A DNA stretch of 64,000 bases from Fusobacterium_C necrophorum_A (GCF_004134945.1 NZ_SBAP01000001.1:62001-126000); one strand, 5' to 3'; counted from the first letter of the stretch, positions 53,634 to 62,908 are shown. Notes: generated by a model from the sequence alone, not told the origin. Made by a program: numbers and translations.

Positions 53634-54590
53634 ATGTATTGGACAGGTCGTTGTGATGGCGAAGAAACGGATGTTCTCCGTATCCATCAGGTTGTAAAAA
53701 AAATGACATTGGAAGAATTGATGCAACAAGATGTGGAAGAAAAGAAAATATGTTTTGTCAGTTTTAATTCGGAAGAAGGAATTCGAAGAAATTTCGGTCG
53801 TTTAGGAGCCGCAGAAGGCTGGATTCATCTGAAAAAAGCCTTTGCAAATTTTCCCGTATTTGATTCCGACATTCATTTTTATGATTTAAAAACTCCTATT
53901 GATGTGATCAATGGAGATTTGGAAGCTGCACAATATGAATTATCCATGACAGTCTCCATGTTAAAAAAGAAAAACTTTCTTGTAGTTTGTCTGGGGGGCG
54001 GACATGATATTGCCTACGGAACTTACAATGGAATTTTAAAATATGCTCAGAGTAGGGAAATGGATCCCAAAATTGGAATTATCAGTTTCGATGCCCATTT
54101 TGATATGCGTTCCTATGAAAAAGGAGCAAGCTCCGGAACCATGTTCCTACAAATTGCCGATGATTGCGAACGAGAAGGTAGAATTTTTGACTATAATGTC
54201 ATAGGAATTCAAAAATTCTCCAATACCAAAAGACTTTTCGATACGGCAAAACATTTTGGAGTAAACTATTATTTGGCAGAGGATATAAAAAAATTAAATG
54301 AATTTAATATCGACCCCATTATCAAGAGAAATGATTACATTCATTTAACTCTTTGTACCGATGTTTTTCATATTACCTGCGCTCCGGGAGTAAGTGCCCC
54401 TCAATCTTTCGGGATCATGCCGGACGAAGCGATGAGATTGCTGAATATTATCAGTAGTCATACCAAAGACTTAACTATTGACGTTGCGGAAATCAGTCCA
54501 AAATTCGATTTTGATGACAGAACTTCTCGATTGATGGCAAATTTAATTTACCAAACGATTTTAAATCACTTTGAAGTTACTTTTCAATAA
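53634..54590 (+). CDS. hutG: Formimidoylglutamase-like arginase-family hydrolase
   Basis: A 318-residue ureohydrolase. The metal-site motifs are LGGGHDIAYGTY, SFDAHFDMR and LCTDVFHITCAPGVSAPQSFGI; the last, with APGVSAP, is typical of HutG, which turns N-formimidoyl-glutamate into glutamate and formamide. In the third motif the first metal-ligand Asp position of arginases reads Cys (CTD); whether this is normal for the subfamily cannot be settled here. No other histidine-degradation gene lies in the window. A good ribosome site (AAAAGGAGA) precedes the ATG. Confidence 0.85.
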   Translation: MYWTGRCDGEETDVLRIHQVVKKMTLEELMQQDVEEKKICFVSFNSEEGIRRNFGRLGAAEGWIHLKKAFANFPVFDSDIHFYDLKTPIDVINGDLEAAQYELSMTVSMLKKKNFLVVCLGGGHDIAYGTYNGILKYAQSREMDPKIGIISFDAHFDMRSYEKGASSGTMFLQIADDCEREGRIFDYNVIGIQKFSNTKRLFDTAKHFGVNYYLAEDIKKLNEFNIDPIIKRNDYIHLTLCTDVFHITCAPGVSAPQSFGIMPDEAMRLLNIISSHTKDLTIDVAEISPKFDFDDRTSRLMANLIYQTILNHFEVTFQ

Positions 54591-54592
54591 AA

Positions 54593-54648
54593 AAATGCAG
54601 CAGCACTTCACTATCTTGTGAAAAAGATAGCGAGGTGCATTTTTTTTA
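54593..54648 (+). terminator. Terminator after hutG
   Basis: TGCA, CTTC and CTATCTT pair with AAGATAG, GAGG and TGCA, followed by eight T. It separates the aroB-ppx operon from bioF. Confidence 0.75.
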
Positions 54649-54657
54649 ATTTTATGA

Positions 54658-54663
54658 TATAAT
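54658..54663 (+). promoter_or_regulatory. -10 box of the bioF-bioG-bioC promoter
   Basis: A perfect TATAAT 29 bases before the bioF start, directly after the terminator. The -35 would fall in the terminator tail and is weak. No BirA operator was recognised. Confidence 0.5.
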
Positions 54664-54691
54664 AAGCTGGTAAAAAAAGGAGAGTATGACT

Positions 54692-55813
54692 ATGAAATTG
54701 ACAGAAATGCAAGAGGAATTAAATCATTTTGAACAAGAGAACAGGTTACGAAAAGTAGAAACAAAACCCGGTAATATGACCAACTTCTCTTCCAATGATT
54801 ATCTGGGCTTAGCGGGGCAACTTCCCTTACGAAAGAAGTTTTATGAAGAATATCCTTATTTGGCCTTATCTTCTTCTTCTTCTCGTTTGATTGACGGTTC
54901 CTATGCAATTGTTATGGAATTGGAGAGAAAAATAGAAGAAATCTATGCAAAGCCCGCTCTTTGTTTTAATTCCGGTTTTGATGCAAACTCCTCTGTCATT
55001 GAGACTATTTTTTCTAAAAAAAGCTTAATTTTAACAGATCGCTTAAATCATGCGAGCATCTATGACGGAATTCTTGCTTCCGAGTCCAAATTTTTACGTT
55101 ATTCTCATTTAAATATGAAGGCTCTGGAAAACTTATTGCAAAAATACAAAAATCAATACGAAGATATTCTCATTGTTTCAGAATCCGTTTACAGCATGGA
55201 CGGAGATTGTGCAGATTTAGAAACACTGGTTACCCTGAAAAAACAATACGGAGTGCAACTTATGATTGATGAAGCTCACTCTTATGCGGTATATGGCTAT
55301 GGAATCGCCTACGAAAAACATCTGCTTTCCGATATTGATTATCTGATTCTTCCTTTGGGAAAGGGAGGAGCCTCTATGGGAGCTTTTGTACTTTGTGATG
55401 AAATCGCCAAACAATATTTAATCAATCGAAGTCGAAAATTTATTTACTCTACCGCTCTGCCCCCGGTAAATCATGCTTGGAATTATTTTATCTTAGCTCA
55501 TATGGCGGACTTTGAAAAAGAACGGCAAGAACTGTTTCGAAAAGAAAAATTATTATATCAATTCCTGAAAGAAGAAAACATTTCCACAACATCGACTACT
55601 CATATTGTGAGCATTGTCATCGGGGAAAATGAAAAAGCCAACCGCTTGTCCAAAGCCTTATTACAAAAAGGATTTTTAATTCAGGCAATCAAGGAACCGA
55701 CCGTTCCTAAAAATACGGCAAGATTACGTCTGAGTCTCACTTCTTCCATTCCGGAAGAAGAAATAAAACGTTTTGTAAAGGAGCTTCGCTATGAAATGGA
55801 TTTTCTTTTTTAA
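54692..55813 (+). CDS. bioF: 8-amino-7-oxononanoate synthase
   Basis: This PLP enzyme condenses pimeloyl-ACP with alanine in biotin synthesis. The 373-residue protein shows NFSSNDYLGLAG, SVYSMDGDCADL, the DEAHSYAVYG loop, the PLP lysine in PLGKGGASMGAF and STALPPVNHAW. ATG 54692 gives the better ribosome spacing (AAGGAG, 9 bases) than an ATG two codons upstream. bioG begins inside its 3' end (23-base overlap). Confidence 0.94.
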   Translation: MKLTEMQEELNHFEQENRLRKVETKPGNMTNFSSNDYLGLAGQLPLRKKFYEEYPYLALSSSSSRLIDGSYAIVMELERKIEEIYAKPALCFNSGFDANSSVIETIFSKKSLILTDRLNHASIYDGILASESKFLRYSHLNMKALENLLQKYKNQYEDILIVSESVYSMDGDCADLETLVTLKKQYGVQLMIDEAHSYAVYGYGIAYEKHLLSDIDYLILPLGKGGASMGAFVLCDEIAKQYLINRSRKFIYSTALPPVNHAWNYFILAHMADFEKERQELFRKEKLLYQFLKEENISTTSTTHIVSIVIGENEKANRLSKALLQKGFLIQAIKEPTVPKNTARLRLSLTSSIPEEEIKRFVKELRYEMDFLF

Positions 55814-56387
55814 CGGTTGGGGAATGACGGAAGAGGCATTTCCTCATCTCTCTTTAGATCAAGTGGAAATTATCAATTATCCTTATGACAGGATAGAAAC
55901 TTTATTAAAAAAACATGAAAATGATACTTTGTATGCTGTTGCCTGGTCGTTTGGAGCCTATTACTTTTCTAAACTTCCAACAGAAATTCAAAACCGTTTT
56001 CGCAAAAAAATTGTATTGAACGGACTTCCTGAAAGCTTGGGTCCCTATGGAATTTTACCAAAAATGTGTAAATTCACGCTGGATACACTAAGTCCGGAAA
56101 GTCTGCTTGCTTTTTATAAAAATATGGATTTTCATGGAAGCATTTCAAAAAATTTCACAGATATTCGGGAAGAATTGGAATTTTTTTATAAAAACTATCA
56201 AGTTCCTGCAAATCCTTTTGACTTTGCTTGGATTGGAGAAGAAGATCGAATTTTCTCCGCCAAAAAATTGATTCGATATTATGAAAAAGAAAAAGTCCCT
56301 TATCGTATCTTTCCGGGTGGGCATTATCCTTTTCATTATTTTCAAAATTTTTTAGAATTATTAGGAGATAGTACAGATGACCTTTGA
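55791..56387 (+). CDS. bioG: Pimeloyl-ACP methyl ester esterase BioG
   Basis: A 198-residue alpha/beta hydrolase (DUF452 family) that removes the methyl group at the end of pimeloyl chain building, replacing BioH. The nucleophile serine lies in AVAWSFGAYYF (about residue 47) and the histidine in FPGGHYPFHYF (about 180); FFNGWGMTEEAF is the typical N-terminus. It overlaps bioF at its start and bioC at its end, giving coupled translation. Confidence 0.93.
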   Translation: MKWIFFFNGWGMTEEAFPHLSLDQVEIINYPYDRIETLLKKHENDTLYAVAWSFGAYYFSKLPTEIQNRFRKKIVLNGLPESLGPYGILPKMCKFTLDTLSPESLLAFYKNMDFHGSISKNFTDIREELEFFYKNYQVPANPFDFAWIGEEDRIFSAKKLIRYYEKEKVPYRIFPGGHYPFHYFQNFLELLGDSTDDL

Positions 56388-57039
56388 GAAACATTTTAAG
56401 AGCTATGAAGAAAATGCTATTGTGCAAAAAAAAGTCGCCAAAAAATTAGCTCACTTTTTGACCGATCTGGATAAATCGCCAAAAACTATTTTAGAAATTG
56501 GTTGCGGAACCGGAATTTTTTCTCGTGAAATTGTGGAACATTTTCCGAAAGCTTCTTTGAGTTTAAATGATATTTTTGATACTTCCGCTTTTTTGTCCGA
56601 CTTACACTATCAGGAATTTATCTTGCACAATGCCGAAACCATGTCTTTAAAATCCTATGATTTAATTACTTCGAGCGGGTGCTTCCAATGGTTTTATGAT
56701 TTGCAGAGTTTTTTGAAAAAAATTGCTCCCAAAACAGACTGTTTAATTTTTTCAATGTTCCTGGAAGATAATTTAAAGGAAATTAAACAACATTTTCAAA
56801 TTAGTTTGGACTATCCCGGTGTTTCCGACACCATCCGCAATTTAAGAAAATCTTATCCCTGTGTCGAATATCAGGAAGAAATATTTACACTGGAATTTCC
56901 AAGCCCTCTTGCCGCTTTACGCCATTTACAGGCAACAGGAGTCACCGGCATCGGAGAAACCAATATTCATAAAATTCGTTCCTATCCTCATAAAACATTG
57001 ACCTATCGAGTAGGATATTTTAAAGCAAAAAGGTACTAG
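56377..57039 (+). CDS. bioC: Malonyl-ACP O-methyltransferase
   Basis: A 220-residue SAM-dependent methyltransferase that starts pimelate synthesis by methylating malonyl-ACP. It has KHFKSYEENAIVQKKVAKKL at the N-terminus, the SAM loop ILEIGCGTGIFSREI, SSGCFQWFYDL and LRHLQATGVTGIGETN, all BioC features. It overlaps bioG by 11 bases. bioA, bioB and bioD are not in this window. Confidence 0.93.
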   Translation: MTFEKHFKSYEENAIVQKKVAKKLAHFLTDLDKSPKTILEIGCGTGIFSREIVEHFPKASLSLNDIFDTSAFLSDLHYQEFILHNAETMSLKSYDLITSSGCFQWFYDLQSFLKKIAPKTDCLIFSMFLEDNLKEIKQHFQISLDYPGVSDTIRNLRKSYPCVEYQEEIFTLEFPSPLAALRHLQATGVTGIGETNIHKIRSYPHKTLTYRVGYFKAKRY

Positions 57040-57060
57040 AATTTTTCCAGTACCTTTTAT
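57027..57060 (+). terminator. Terminator after bioC
   Basis: AAAAGGTACT pairs with AGTACCTTTT around a short loop; the bioC stop codon lies in the stem region. T-rich on both sides, it may also serve the opposing M42 peptidase gene. Confidence 0.75.
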
Positions 57061-57128
57061 ATTTTTCATTTCTATTTATTCTTATTCCTAAAACTCTCAT
57101 ATCGAAAACCATGACTGTGCCGGCAATA

Positions 57129-58157
57129 TTATAAATAAGCAATCATTAAGTCTACAGTCGCAATAATTCCCTCATTGTGCGTTCTTTCGTAGTGATGAGA
57201 AGCATCCACACTCGGTCCGATACAAGCATATTTAAAGTCAAATCCTTGCAAAATCGCCGTTGTGGAATCCGATCCATAGCGATAATTTACACTTACCGTA
57301 TATGGAATGTTAGCTTGTTCCGCCGCTTCCACCAATTTTTTTCGTAGAACAAAATCATAAGGGCTACGACTGTCTTTTGCAATAATATTGACCTTTTTTT
57401 CATCTCCATGAGCATCTGCCGCCGCTAAACCGATATCAATGGAAATAAATTCATCCAAATCTTCCGGAAATAAAGAAACCCCATGCCCGATTTCTTCAAA
57501 ATTGGAAAAATAGATGTACAAGTCCGTTTTCGGTTTCGAAGAGCTGTCCGCCAAATACTTCAAGTATCCGAACACCTGTGCTATACATAACTTATCATCC
57601 AAATATCTGGATTTAATATATCCGTTGGAAAGGCGTTTGGTTCTGGTTTCATAGGAAACAAAATCTCCTTGTAAAATTCCTAATTTCAAAACGTCTTCCG
57701 CCGTTTTTACATCTTCATCAATACGAACTTCCATATTTTCTTCAATTCTCGGTAATTCTCTTGCCACATCTCCATAGGTATGAACAGAAGCTTTGATAGG
57801 CAACAAAGTTCCCTCATAAGTTTTTCCGGAAAGAGTATGTATCAACACATTTTCTCCCTCTACAGACCCCCAAGCATATCCTCCCGTATTTGTAAGTTCC
57901 AATCGTCCGTTTGCTTTTACATTTCTTACAACCGCTCCCAAAGTGTCAATATGTGCAGAAATCATTTTTCGATAATCTCTATTTTCCCCCTCCACAAAGG
58001 CCAAAATAGCTCCTTTTTTGGTATACTGATAACGAAGTCCGAACTTATCCAACTCTTCCGCAATTCTTTGAATTCCCGAATGAGTATATCCAACAGGACT
58101 TGGAATGGACAATAACTCTTCCGTCAAATCTAAAATATAATCAATATCTACTTTCAC
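57129..58157 (-). CDS. M42-family metallo-aminopeptidase
   Basis: A zinc or cobalt aminopeptidase of about 342 residues (M42, glutamyl-aminopeptidase/cellulase-M type). Metal ligands and catalytic residues appear in SAHIDTLGAVV, SRYLDDKLC, FEEIGHGVS and SIDIGLAAAD, and the last His in ERTHNEGI. The open frame extends upstream into the lipoprotein gene, but the GTG at 58157, just after a GGGGGAG site, avoids that overlap. It follows the lipoprotein gene by ten bases, so peptide capture and peptide hydrolysis are in one unit. Confidence 0.88.
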   Translation of the reverse strand: MKVDIDYILDLTEELLSIPSPVGYTHSGIQRIAEELDKFGLRYQYTKKGAILAFVEGENRDYRKMISAHIDTLGAVVRNVKANGRLELTNTGGYAWGSVEGENVLIHTLSGKTYEGTLLPIKASVHTYGDVARELPRIEENMEVRIDEDVKTAEDVLKLGILQGDFVSYETRTKRLSNGYIKSRYLDDKLCIAQVFGYLKYLADSSSKPKTDLYIYFSNFEEIGHGVSLFPEDLDEFISIDIGLAAADAHGDEKKVNIIAKDSRSPYDFVLRKKLVEAAEQANIPYTVSVNYRYGSDSTTAILQGFDFKYACIGPSVDASHHYERTHNEGIIATVDLMIAYL

Positions 58158-58167
58158 TTTCTCCCCC

Positions 58168-59685
58168 TTATTCTTCCACTTCCAAAGTATATAGACTGTG
58201 TACATTGGTCGGATCATAAATAAATCCTTTGACTCTTGTATTCAATCCAATATTTTTATTTTTTGCATATAAAATGGTCATTGGAGTATCTTCTTGAAGA
58301 ATTAATTGGGCTTCTTTATACAGCTCTTTTCTTTTTTCCACATCCAATTCACTTCTTGCTGCCTCTACTAATTTATCAAATTCAGGGTTGGAATATCTTG
58401 CTCTGTTTCCGGCACTTCCAAAAGATTTTGTATCCAATAGAGGAAATAACACAATGTCCGCATCCGAAGTTCCTGACATCCAACCTCCTAAAAATGCTTC
58501 AAACTTTCCTTCTGCAGTACTTTGTAAGTACGTTCCCCATTCCAGAATTTGAATCTTCATATCAATTCCGACTTCTCGTAAATTTGCTTGAATGATTTGA
58601 GCTGCCTGTTGTCTGTCGGACCCCTCATTGATGGATAAAGTAAAGCTTGGATTTTTCACTCCGGATTCCGCAATCAATGCTTTCGCCTTTTCCGGATCAA
58701 AGCTGAATGGTTTCAATCCGTCATAAAATCCGAAGACATTCGGATTTACAATCGAATTGGTAATCTTCGCTCTTCCCAAATACACGGAATCTATAATACT
58801 TTGTCTGTCAATTGCATAATCCAATGCTTTTCGAAATACTTTATTATGAAAAGGTGCCTTTTGATTATTCAGACAAATATATTCCACAGCGGTTGTCGGC
58901 TTTGAAATCAAAGTCAAATTCTCTTTTGCTTCAATCGTTCCGGAATCAATCGCCGTCATGTCATAGGCGATGTCAATTTCTCCCGTTTCCAATGCTGCTA
59001 AACGACTGCTGTCTTCCGTAATTTCTCGGAAAATCACCCTATCTACCTTTGCTCTTCCTCTAAAGTAGTCATCAAAAGCAATCATTTCAATTTTTTCTCC
59101 ATCTCCCCAAGAAACGAATTTATAAGGTCCCGTTCCCATAGGTTCCGTAGAAATATTTCCTTGATGTTCCTCCACATATTTTTTATTTAAAATGGAAGTT
59201 AGCGGATGGGATAGACTGAATAACAACGGTGCCGAACTCTGCTTTAATATAATTTTAAAGCTTCTATCATCAATCGCTTCCACTTTATCAATATCGGAAA
59301 TCATAATGGCAGAAGCCGGTGTATCTTGCATTCTTTGAAAACTGAATAATACATCATCCACGCTTAAAATGTCTCCATTATGAAATTTTACCCCTTCTCT
59401 TAATGTTATCCAAAGTTCTGTCGGTGTTTTATATTCATAACTTTCTGCAAGCAATGGAGTAATGCTTCCGTCGTCTTCTTTCTTGAATAAGCTGTCATAA
59501 AATTGTCTTGTTACAGCAAGTCCCGGAATCTCATTGTACATATACGGATCCAAACTTTTCGGTTTCGCTCCCTGTGAAACTACCACAAGCTTTTCCTTAT
59601 TCTCCGTTCCCTGTTCTTGCTTCTTCCCACAAGCCGCAAAGAATACTGCCGTCAAAATAACAAATAGTGCTAATACTTTCTTCAT
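58168..59685 (-). CDS. Oligopeptide/dipeptide ABC transporter substrate-binding lipoprotein
   Basis: A 505-residue periplasmic binding protein (SBP_bac_5). The signal peptide ends in the lipobox FAAC with Cys near residue 19. Family blocks are KPKSLDPYMYNE, LREGVKFHNGDILSVDDVLFSFQRM, EPMGTGPYKFVSW and FRKALDYAIDRQSII. No permease or ATPase gene is adjacent, so it must use components encoded elsewhere. It is followed by the M42 peptidase gene. Confidence 0.93.
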   Translation of the reverse strand: MKKVLALFVILTAVFFAACGKKQEQGTENKEKLVVVSQGAKPKSLDPYMYNEIPGLAVTRQFYDSLFKKEDDGSITPLLAESYEYKTPTELWITLREGVKFHNGDILSVDDVLFSFQRMQDTPASAIMISDIDKVEAIDDRSFKIILKQSSAPLLFSLSHPLTSILNKKYVEEHQGNISTEPMGTGPYKFVSWGDGEKIEMIAFDDYFRGRAKVDRVIFREITEDSSRLAALETGEIDIAYDMTAIDSGTIEAKENLTLISKPTTAVEYICLNNQKAPFHNKVFRKALDYAIDRQSIIDSVYLGRAKITNSIVNPNVFGFYDGLKPFSFDPEKAKALIAESGVKNPSFTLSINEGSDRQQAAQIIQANLREVGIDMKIQILEWGTYLQSTAEGKFEAFLGGWMSGTSDADIVLFPLLDTKSFGSAGNRARYSNPEFDKLVEAARSELDVEKRKELYKEAQLILQEDTPMTILYAKNKNIGLNTRVKGFIYDPTNVHSLYTLEVEE

Positions 59686-59712
59686 ACCTTTCCTCCCTTA
59701 TTTCAATAATAT

Positions 59713-59732
59713 AATTTTATAATTATAAAATT
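59713..59732. promoter_or_regulatory. 20-base perfect palindrome at the lipoprotein gene promoter
   Basis: AATTTTATAATTATAAAATT reads the same on both strands and overlaps the edge of the -10 box. It is positioned to block or modulate transcription, or to form a hairpin at the 5' end of the transcript. Confidence 0.5.
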
Positions 59733-59758
59733 GTAGCACCACTGTGTTATTTTTTCAA
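59730..59758 (-). promoter_or_regulatory. Promoter of the peptide-binding lipoprotein gene
   Basis: Minus strand TTGAAA (59758-59753), 17-base spacer, TACAAT (59735-59730), about 45 bases before the start codon. Confidence 0.65.
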
Positions 59759-59776
59759 GATTATTTTTTTCAAAAG

Positions 59777-60238
59777 TTATTTTTGATATCGTGTCCAATA
59801 TTGTTTTTTCCCAATCAATCCTGCCTTATCAATACTTCCTTTGACTAATAATCTACCATCTTTTTGTAATTGCATATAACTGTGATATGTTTTTCCATTG
59901 ACAGGGGAATAAATATTTCCATGTTCAAATTTATCTTTCTCTTCATTATAATCAAAATTGCTTACAAAATCGATCCCTACCAATTTTCTATGTTTTAATT
60001 GCGGATCCGGATTTTGCAGGTCCATTCTTTCTTTTCCTGCGTACTCTCCTTCTGTGTAAATCGGCATAGTAAGTTCCAAAACTCTCCCGTTATATTTTCC
60101 ATTTTTTGCTTGGTAAATTTCTACAATAATTTGGTTTCCCGTATCCGCTTTCTCCGTAATCCAAGTACCTAATACATCTTCCACCTTTGCATACGCAATA
60201 CTTCCCAATAATAGCATTCCTACTAAAATCTTTTTCAT
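59777..60238 (-). CDS. DUF2147 secreted protein, second copy
   Basis: A 153-residue exported protein with a signal peptide (MKKILVGMLLLGSIAYA) and the DUF2147 landmarks DVLGTWITEKADTGNQIIVEI, MDLQNPDPQLKHRKLVGIDFV and a C-terminal IGKKQYWTRYQ. It parallels the copy in the TonB operon (26913-27371) along its whole length but is clearly diverged. It has AGGAGG upstream and stands alone between the ATPase and lipoprotein genes. Function unknown. Confidence 0.87.
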   Translation of the reverse strand: MKKILVGMLLLGSIAYAKVEDVLGTWITEKADTGNQIIVEIYQAKNGKYNGRVLELTMPIYTEGEYAGKERMDLQNPDPQLKHRKLVGIDFVSNFDYNEEKDKFEHGNIYSPVNGKTYHSYMQLQKDGRLLVKGSIDKAGLIGKKQYWTRYQK

Positions 60239-60304
60239 AATCTCCTCCTAAAAATAAAATACACATGTTATAATATCACATTTTTCTTCTTTTTTCCAGA
60301 TATT

Positions 60305-60344
60305 AAAAAACTCTATGATTTTAATTCAAAACATAGAGTTTTTT
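60305..60344 (-). terminator. Terminator after the P-type ATPase gene
   Basis: AAAAAACTCTATG and CATAGAGTTTTTT pair perfectly over 13 bases. It lies five bases after the ATPase stop. Confidence 0.9.
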
Positions 60345-60348
60345 CTTC

Positions 60349-62886
60349 TTATCTATATGTAATCCATTTCACAATCTGCAAAATCACTGTCGGAATAAAA
60401 GCTAAAATATATATCATAAAATATTGTTCCAAACTCAAAGCCGTGATTCCAAAAGTTTTATGTAAAGCCGTCGTAAACAATACTCCATTCAATAGCAGGA
60501 AACCGATTAGAAAAGCGGCAATTGCCATTTTATTTTTCATAAATCCGATTGCAAAAATATTTCGTTTTCCCCGATAATTAAACCCGTGAAACAGTCTTGC
60601 TAAACATAGTACGGAAAATGCCATAGTACTTCCCTTCAAAGCATTTCCTCCTGCCAAGCCGATATGAAACGCAATCAGAATGAAAATAGTGATTAAAATC
60701 CCCTCTAATGAAATTCTTTCCAAGAAATCTCTTGTTAAAATTCCTTCTTTCGGATCTCTCGGCTTTTCATCCAAGACATCTTCATTTCCCGGTTCTACTC
60801 CCACTGCAATTGCCGGTAAACTGTCTGTCAATAAATTGATAAACAATAACTGTACTGCCGAAAAAATTACCGGTAAATTTGCAAAGGATGCATATACTAC
60901 AGCTAAAATAGCCGCCATATTTCCGGACAATAAAAATCCGATGGAATTCTTAATGTTTCGATAGATATTTCTTCCTATGGTAATTGCTCTGACTATCGTA
61001 GAGAAATTGTCATCCGCCAAAATTAAAGAGGCTGCATTCTTAGAAACTTCCGTCCCTGTAATTCCCATAGCAATTCCAATGTCCGCTCTTTTTAAAGCGG
61101 GAGCATCATTTACCCCGTCTCCCGTCATGGCACAAATTTTTCCTAAACTTTGCCAAGCGGAAACAATTCGAATTTTGTGTTCCGGAGATACTCTTGCATA
61201 GACGGAAATTTTCGGAACCGTTTCAATCAACTCTTCCTGAGAAAGCTTTTCCACATCGATTCCTTCCAACACGGAATCTCCCTCTTCAAAAATACCAATT
61301 TCTCTTGCAATGGTTCTTGCGGTAATTTTATGATCTCCTGTGATCATAATAGGTTTGATTCCGGCCCTTCGACATTCCGCCACTGCCTGAACGGATTCCT
61401 GTCTTGGAGGATCTATCATTCCCACAAGCCCTAAAAATACATATTTTTCTTCATCAAATAAGGTAATATCTTTCGACTTCACATATCGATATCCAAAACT
61501 TAAAACCCTCATTCCGTCTTCCGCAAATTTTTCATTGACCAATTTAATTCGTTCAATGTCCGCTTCCGTAATATCTCGTACTTCTCCATCCATATCGATT
61601 TTTATCACTCTGGGAAGTAAACTGTCCAAAGCTCCTTTTGTGTACATGATATATCTATCCTCTTTGGCATATACCGCACTCATCAATTTCCGTTCGGAAT
61701 CAAATGGAATTTCAGCCAGTCTCGGATGCTCATTTTTTAATACCTGTGCGTCATGCCCATAATTTTCTGCCAATACCACCAAAGCGATTTCTGTAGGATC
61801 CCCGACCGTTTCAGTTGCGTCTGAACAAAGAATACATTCTTCCAAAAGCATTTTATGACTTGCATGTTCTGTTTGTAAAGCTGTTTCTTCTAAAACTTTA
61901 GCATCCAAATATAATTTTTTTACTGTCATTTTGTTTTGTGTTAAAGTCCCTGTTTTATCAGAGCAAATAATCGAAATGGCTCCCAATGATTCCACAGATT
62001 TCAATTCTTTGACAATGGCATTTTGCTTTGCCAATTTTTGAGTTTCTAAAGACAATACTATGGTAATAATCGGATTCAATCCCTCCGGAATGGCAGCTAC
62101 TGCTAAAGCAATGGCAAATAGCAGTGATTCCATCATAGAATTCCCGTGATATACATAAATTCCAAAAATTAAGGCACATAGAACTAAAATTACAATGGTT
62201 AAATTCTTTCCGAAACTATCCAAAGCTTTTTGTAAGGGAGTCATTTTTTCTTTTGTTTCTCCCAATAATTTTGCAATGTTTCCGATTTCCGTTTCCATTC
62301 CGATTTTTGTAATTTGAATCACAGCTCTTCCATAATTTACCAAACTTCCGGAATATACTACATTTGTTCTGTCTCCCAAAGGCAAATCTGACATATCCCG
62401 AGTGCTTGGACTCTTTTCCACGGAATTTGACTCCCCCGTCAAAGAATTTTCATTGACCAGAAGAGAATAAGATTCTAAAATACTCGCATCTGCAGGAATA
62501 ATATCCCCCGCTTCCACAAAAACCAAATCTCCGGGAACTAGATCAAAGGCATCAATCTCTATTTTATTTCCATCTCTCATCACTTTGGATTTCGGTGCAG
62601 ATAATTTTCGAAGACTGTCCATAGATTTTTGAGCTTTTACATGTTGTACCGTTCCCATCACAGCATTCACAATTAATACTAAAATAATAACAAAGGTACT
62701 TTCTATATTTCCGGAGACCGCCGATACTATCGATGCCGCAATTAAAATCATAACCAAAGCATCTTTAAATTGTTTCAAAAATACAAGAAATATGCTTTCC
62801 TTTTCTTCTTCCAACAGTACATTTTTTCCATATTGTTCCTGTAATTTTTTCGCTTGTTCCGTGGTCAATCCTTTTACATTCGCCAT
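60349..62886 (-). CDS. P-type cation ATPase, probable Mn2+ exporter (PMR1/YoaB-like, often annotated Ca2+-ATPase)
   Basis: An 845-residue type II P-type ATPase. It has LTGESNSVEK in the actuator domain (about 149), PEGLNPIITIVLS in M4, the phosphorylation site SDKTGTLTQNKM (about 312), GDGVNDAPALKRADIGIAMG (about 593) and a six-helix C-terminal cation-transporter domain. ATG 62886 is chosen: GGAGG lies five bases upstream. Sequence alone suggests Ca2+. The preceding yybP-ykoY-type leader senses Mn2+, and P-type ATPases under that riboswitch in other bacteria (YoaB, MgtA) export manganese, so Mn2+ is the better inference. Confidence 0.88.
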   Translation of the reverse strand: MANVKGLTTEQAKKLQEQYGKNVLLEEEKESIFLVFLKQFKDALVMILIAASIVSAVSGNIESTFVIILVLIVNAVMGTVQHVKAQKSMDSLRKLSAPKSKVMRDGNKIEIDAFDLVPGDLVFVEAGDIIPADASILESYSLLVNENSLTGESNSVEKSPSTRDMSDLPLGDRTNVVYSGSLVNYGRAVIQITKIGMETEIGNIAKLLGETKEKMTPLQKALDSFGKNLTIVILVLCALIFGIYVYHGNSMMESLLFAIALAVAAIPEGLNPIITIVLSLETQKLAKQNAIVKELKSVESLGAISIICSDKTGTLTQNKMTVKKLYLDAKVLEETALQTEHASHKMLLEECILCSDATETVGDPTEIALVVLAENYGHDAQVLKNEHPRLAEIPFDSERKLMSAVYAKEDRYIMYTKGALDSLLPRVIKIDMDGEVRDITEADIERIKLVNEKFAEDGMRVLSFGYRYVKSKDITLFDEEKYVFLGLVGMIDPPRQESVQAVAECRRAGIKPIMITGDHKITARTIAREIGIFEEGDSVLEGIDVEKLSQEELIETVPKISVYARVSPEHKIRIVSAWQSLGKICAMTGDGVNDAPALKRADIGIAMGITGTEVSKNAASLILADDNFSTIVRAITIGRNIYRNIKNSIGFLLSGNMAAILAVVYASFANLPVIFSAVQLLFINLLTDSLPAIAVGVEPGNEDVLDEKPRDPKEGILTRDFLERISLEGILITIFILIAFHIGLAGGNALKGSTMAFSVLCLARLFHGFNYRGKRNIFAIGFMKNKMAIAAFLIGFLLLNGVLFTTALHKTFGITALSLEQYFMIYILAFIPTVILQIVKWITYR

Positions 62887-62908
62887 ATTCTCCTCCATAT
62901 TTTTTAAT

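Noticed and set aside
58158..58217. Upstream extension of the M42 peptidase frame
   Set aside because: It would overlap the lipoprotein gene by 50 bases and has no ribosome site, whereas the GTG at 58157 directly follows a GGGGGAG.
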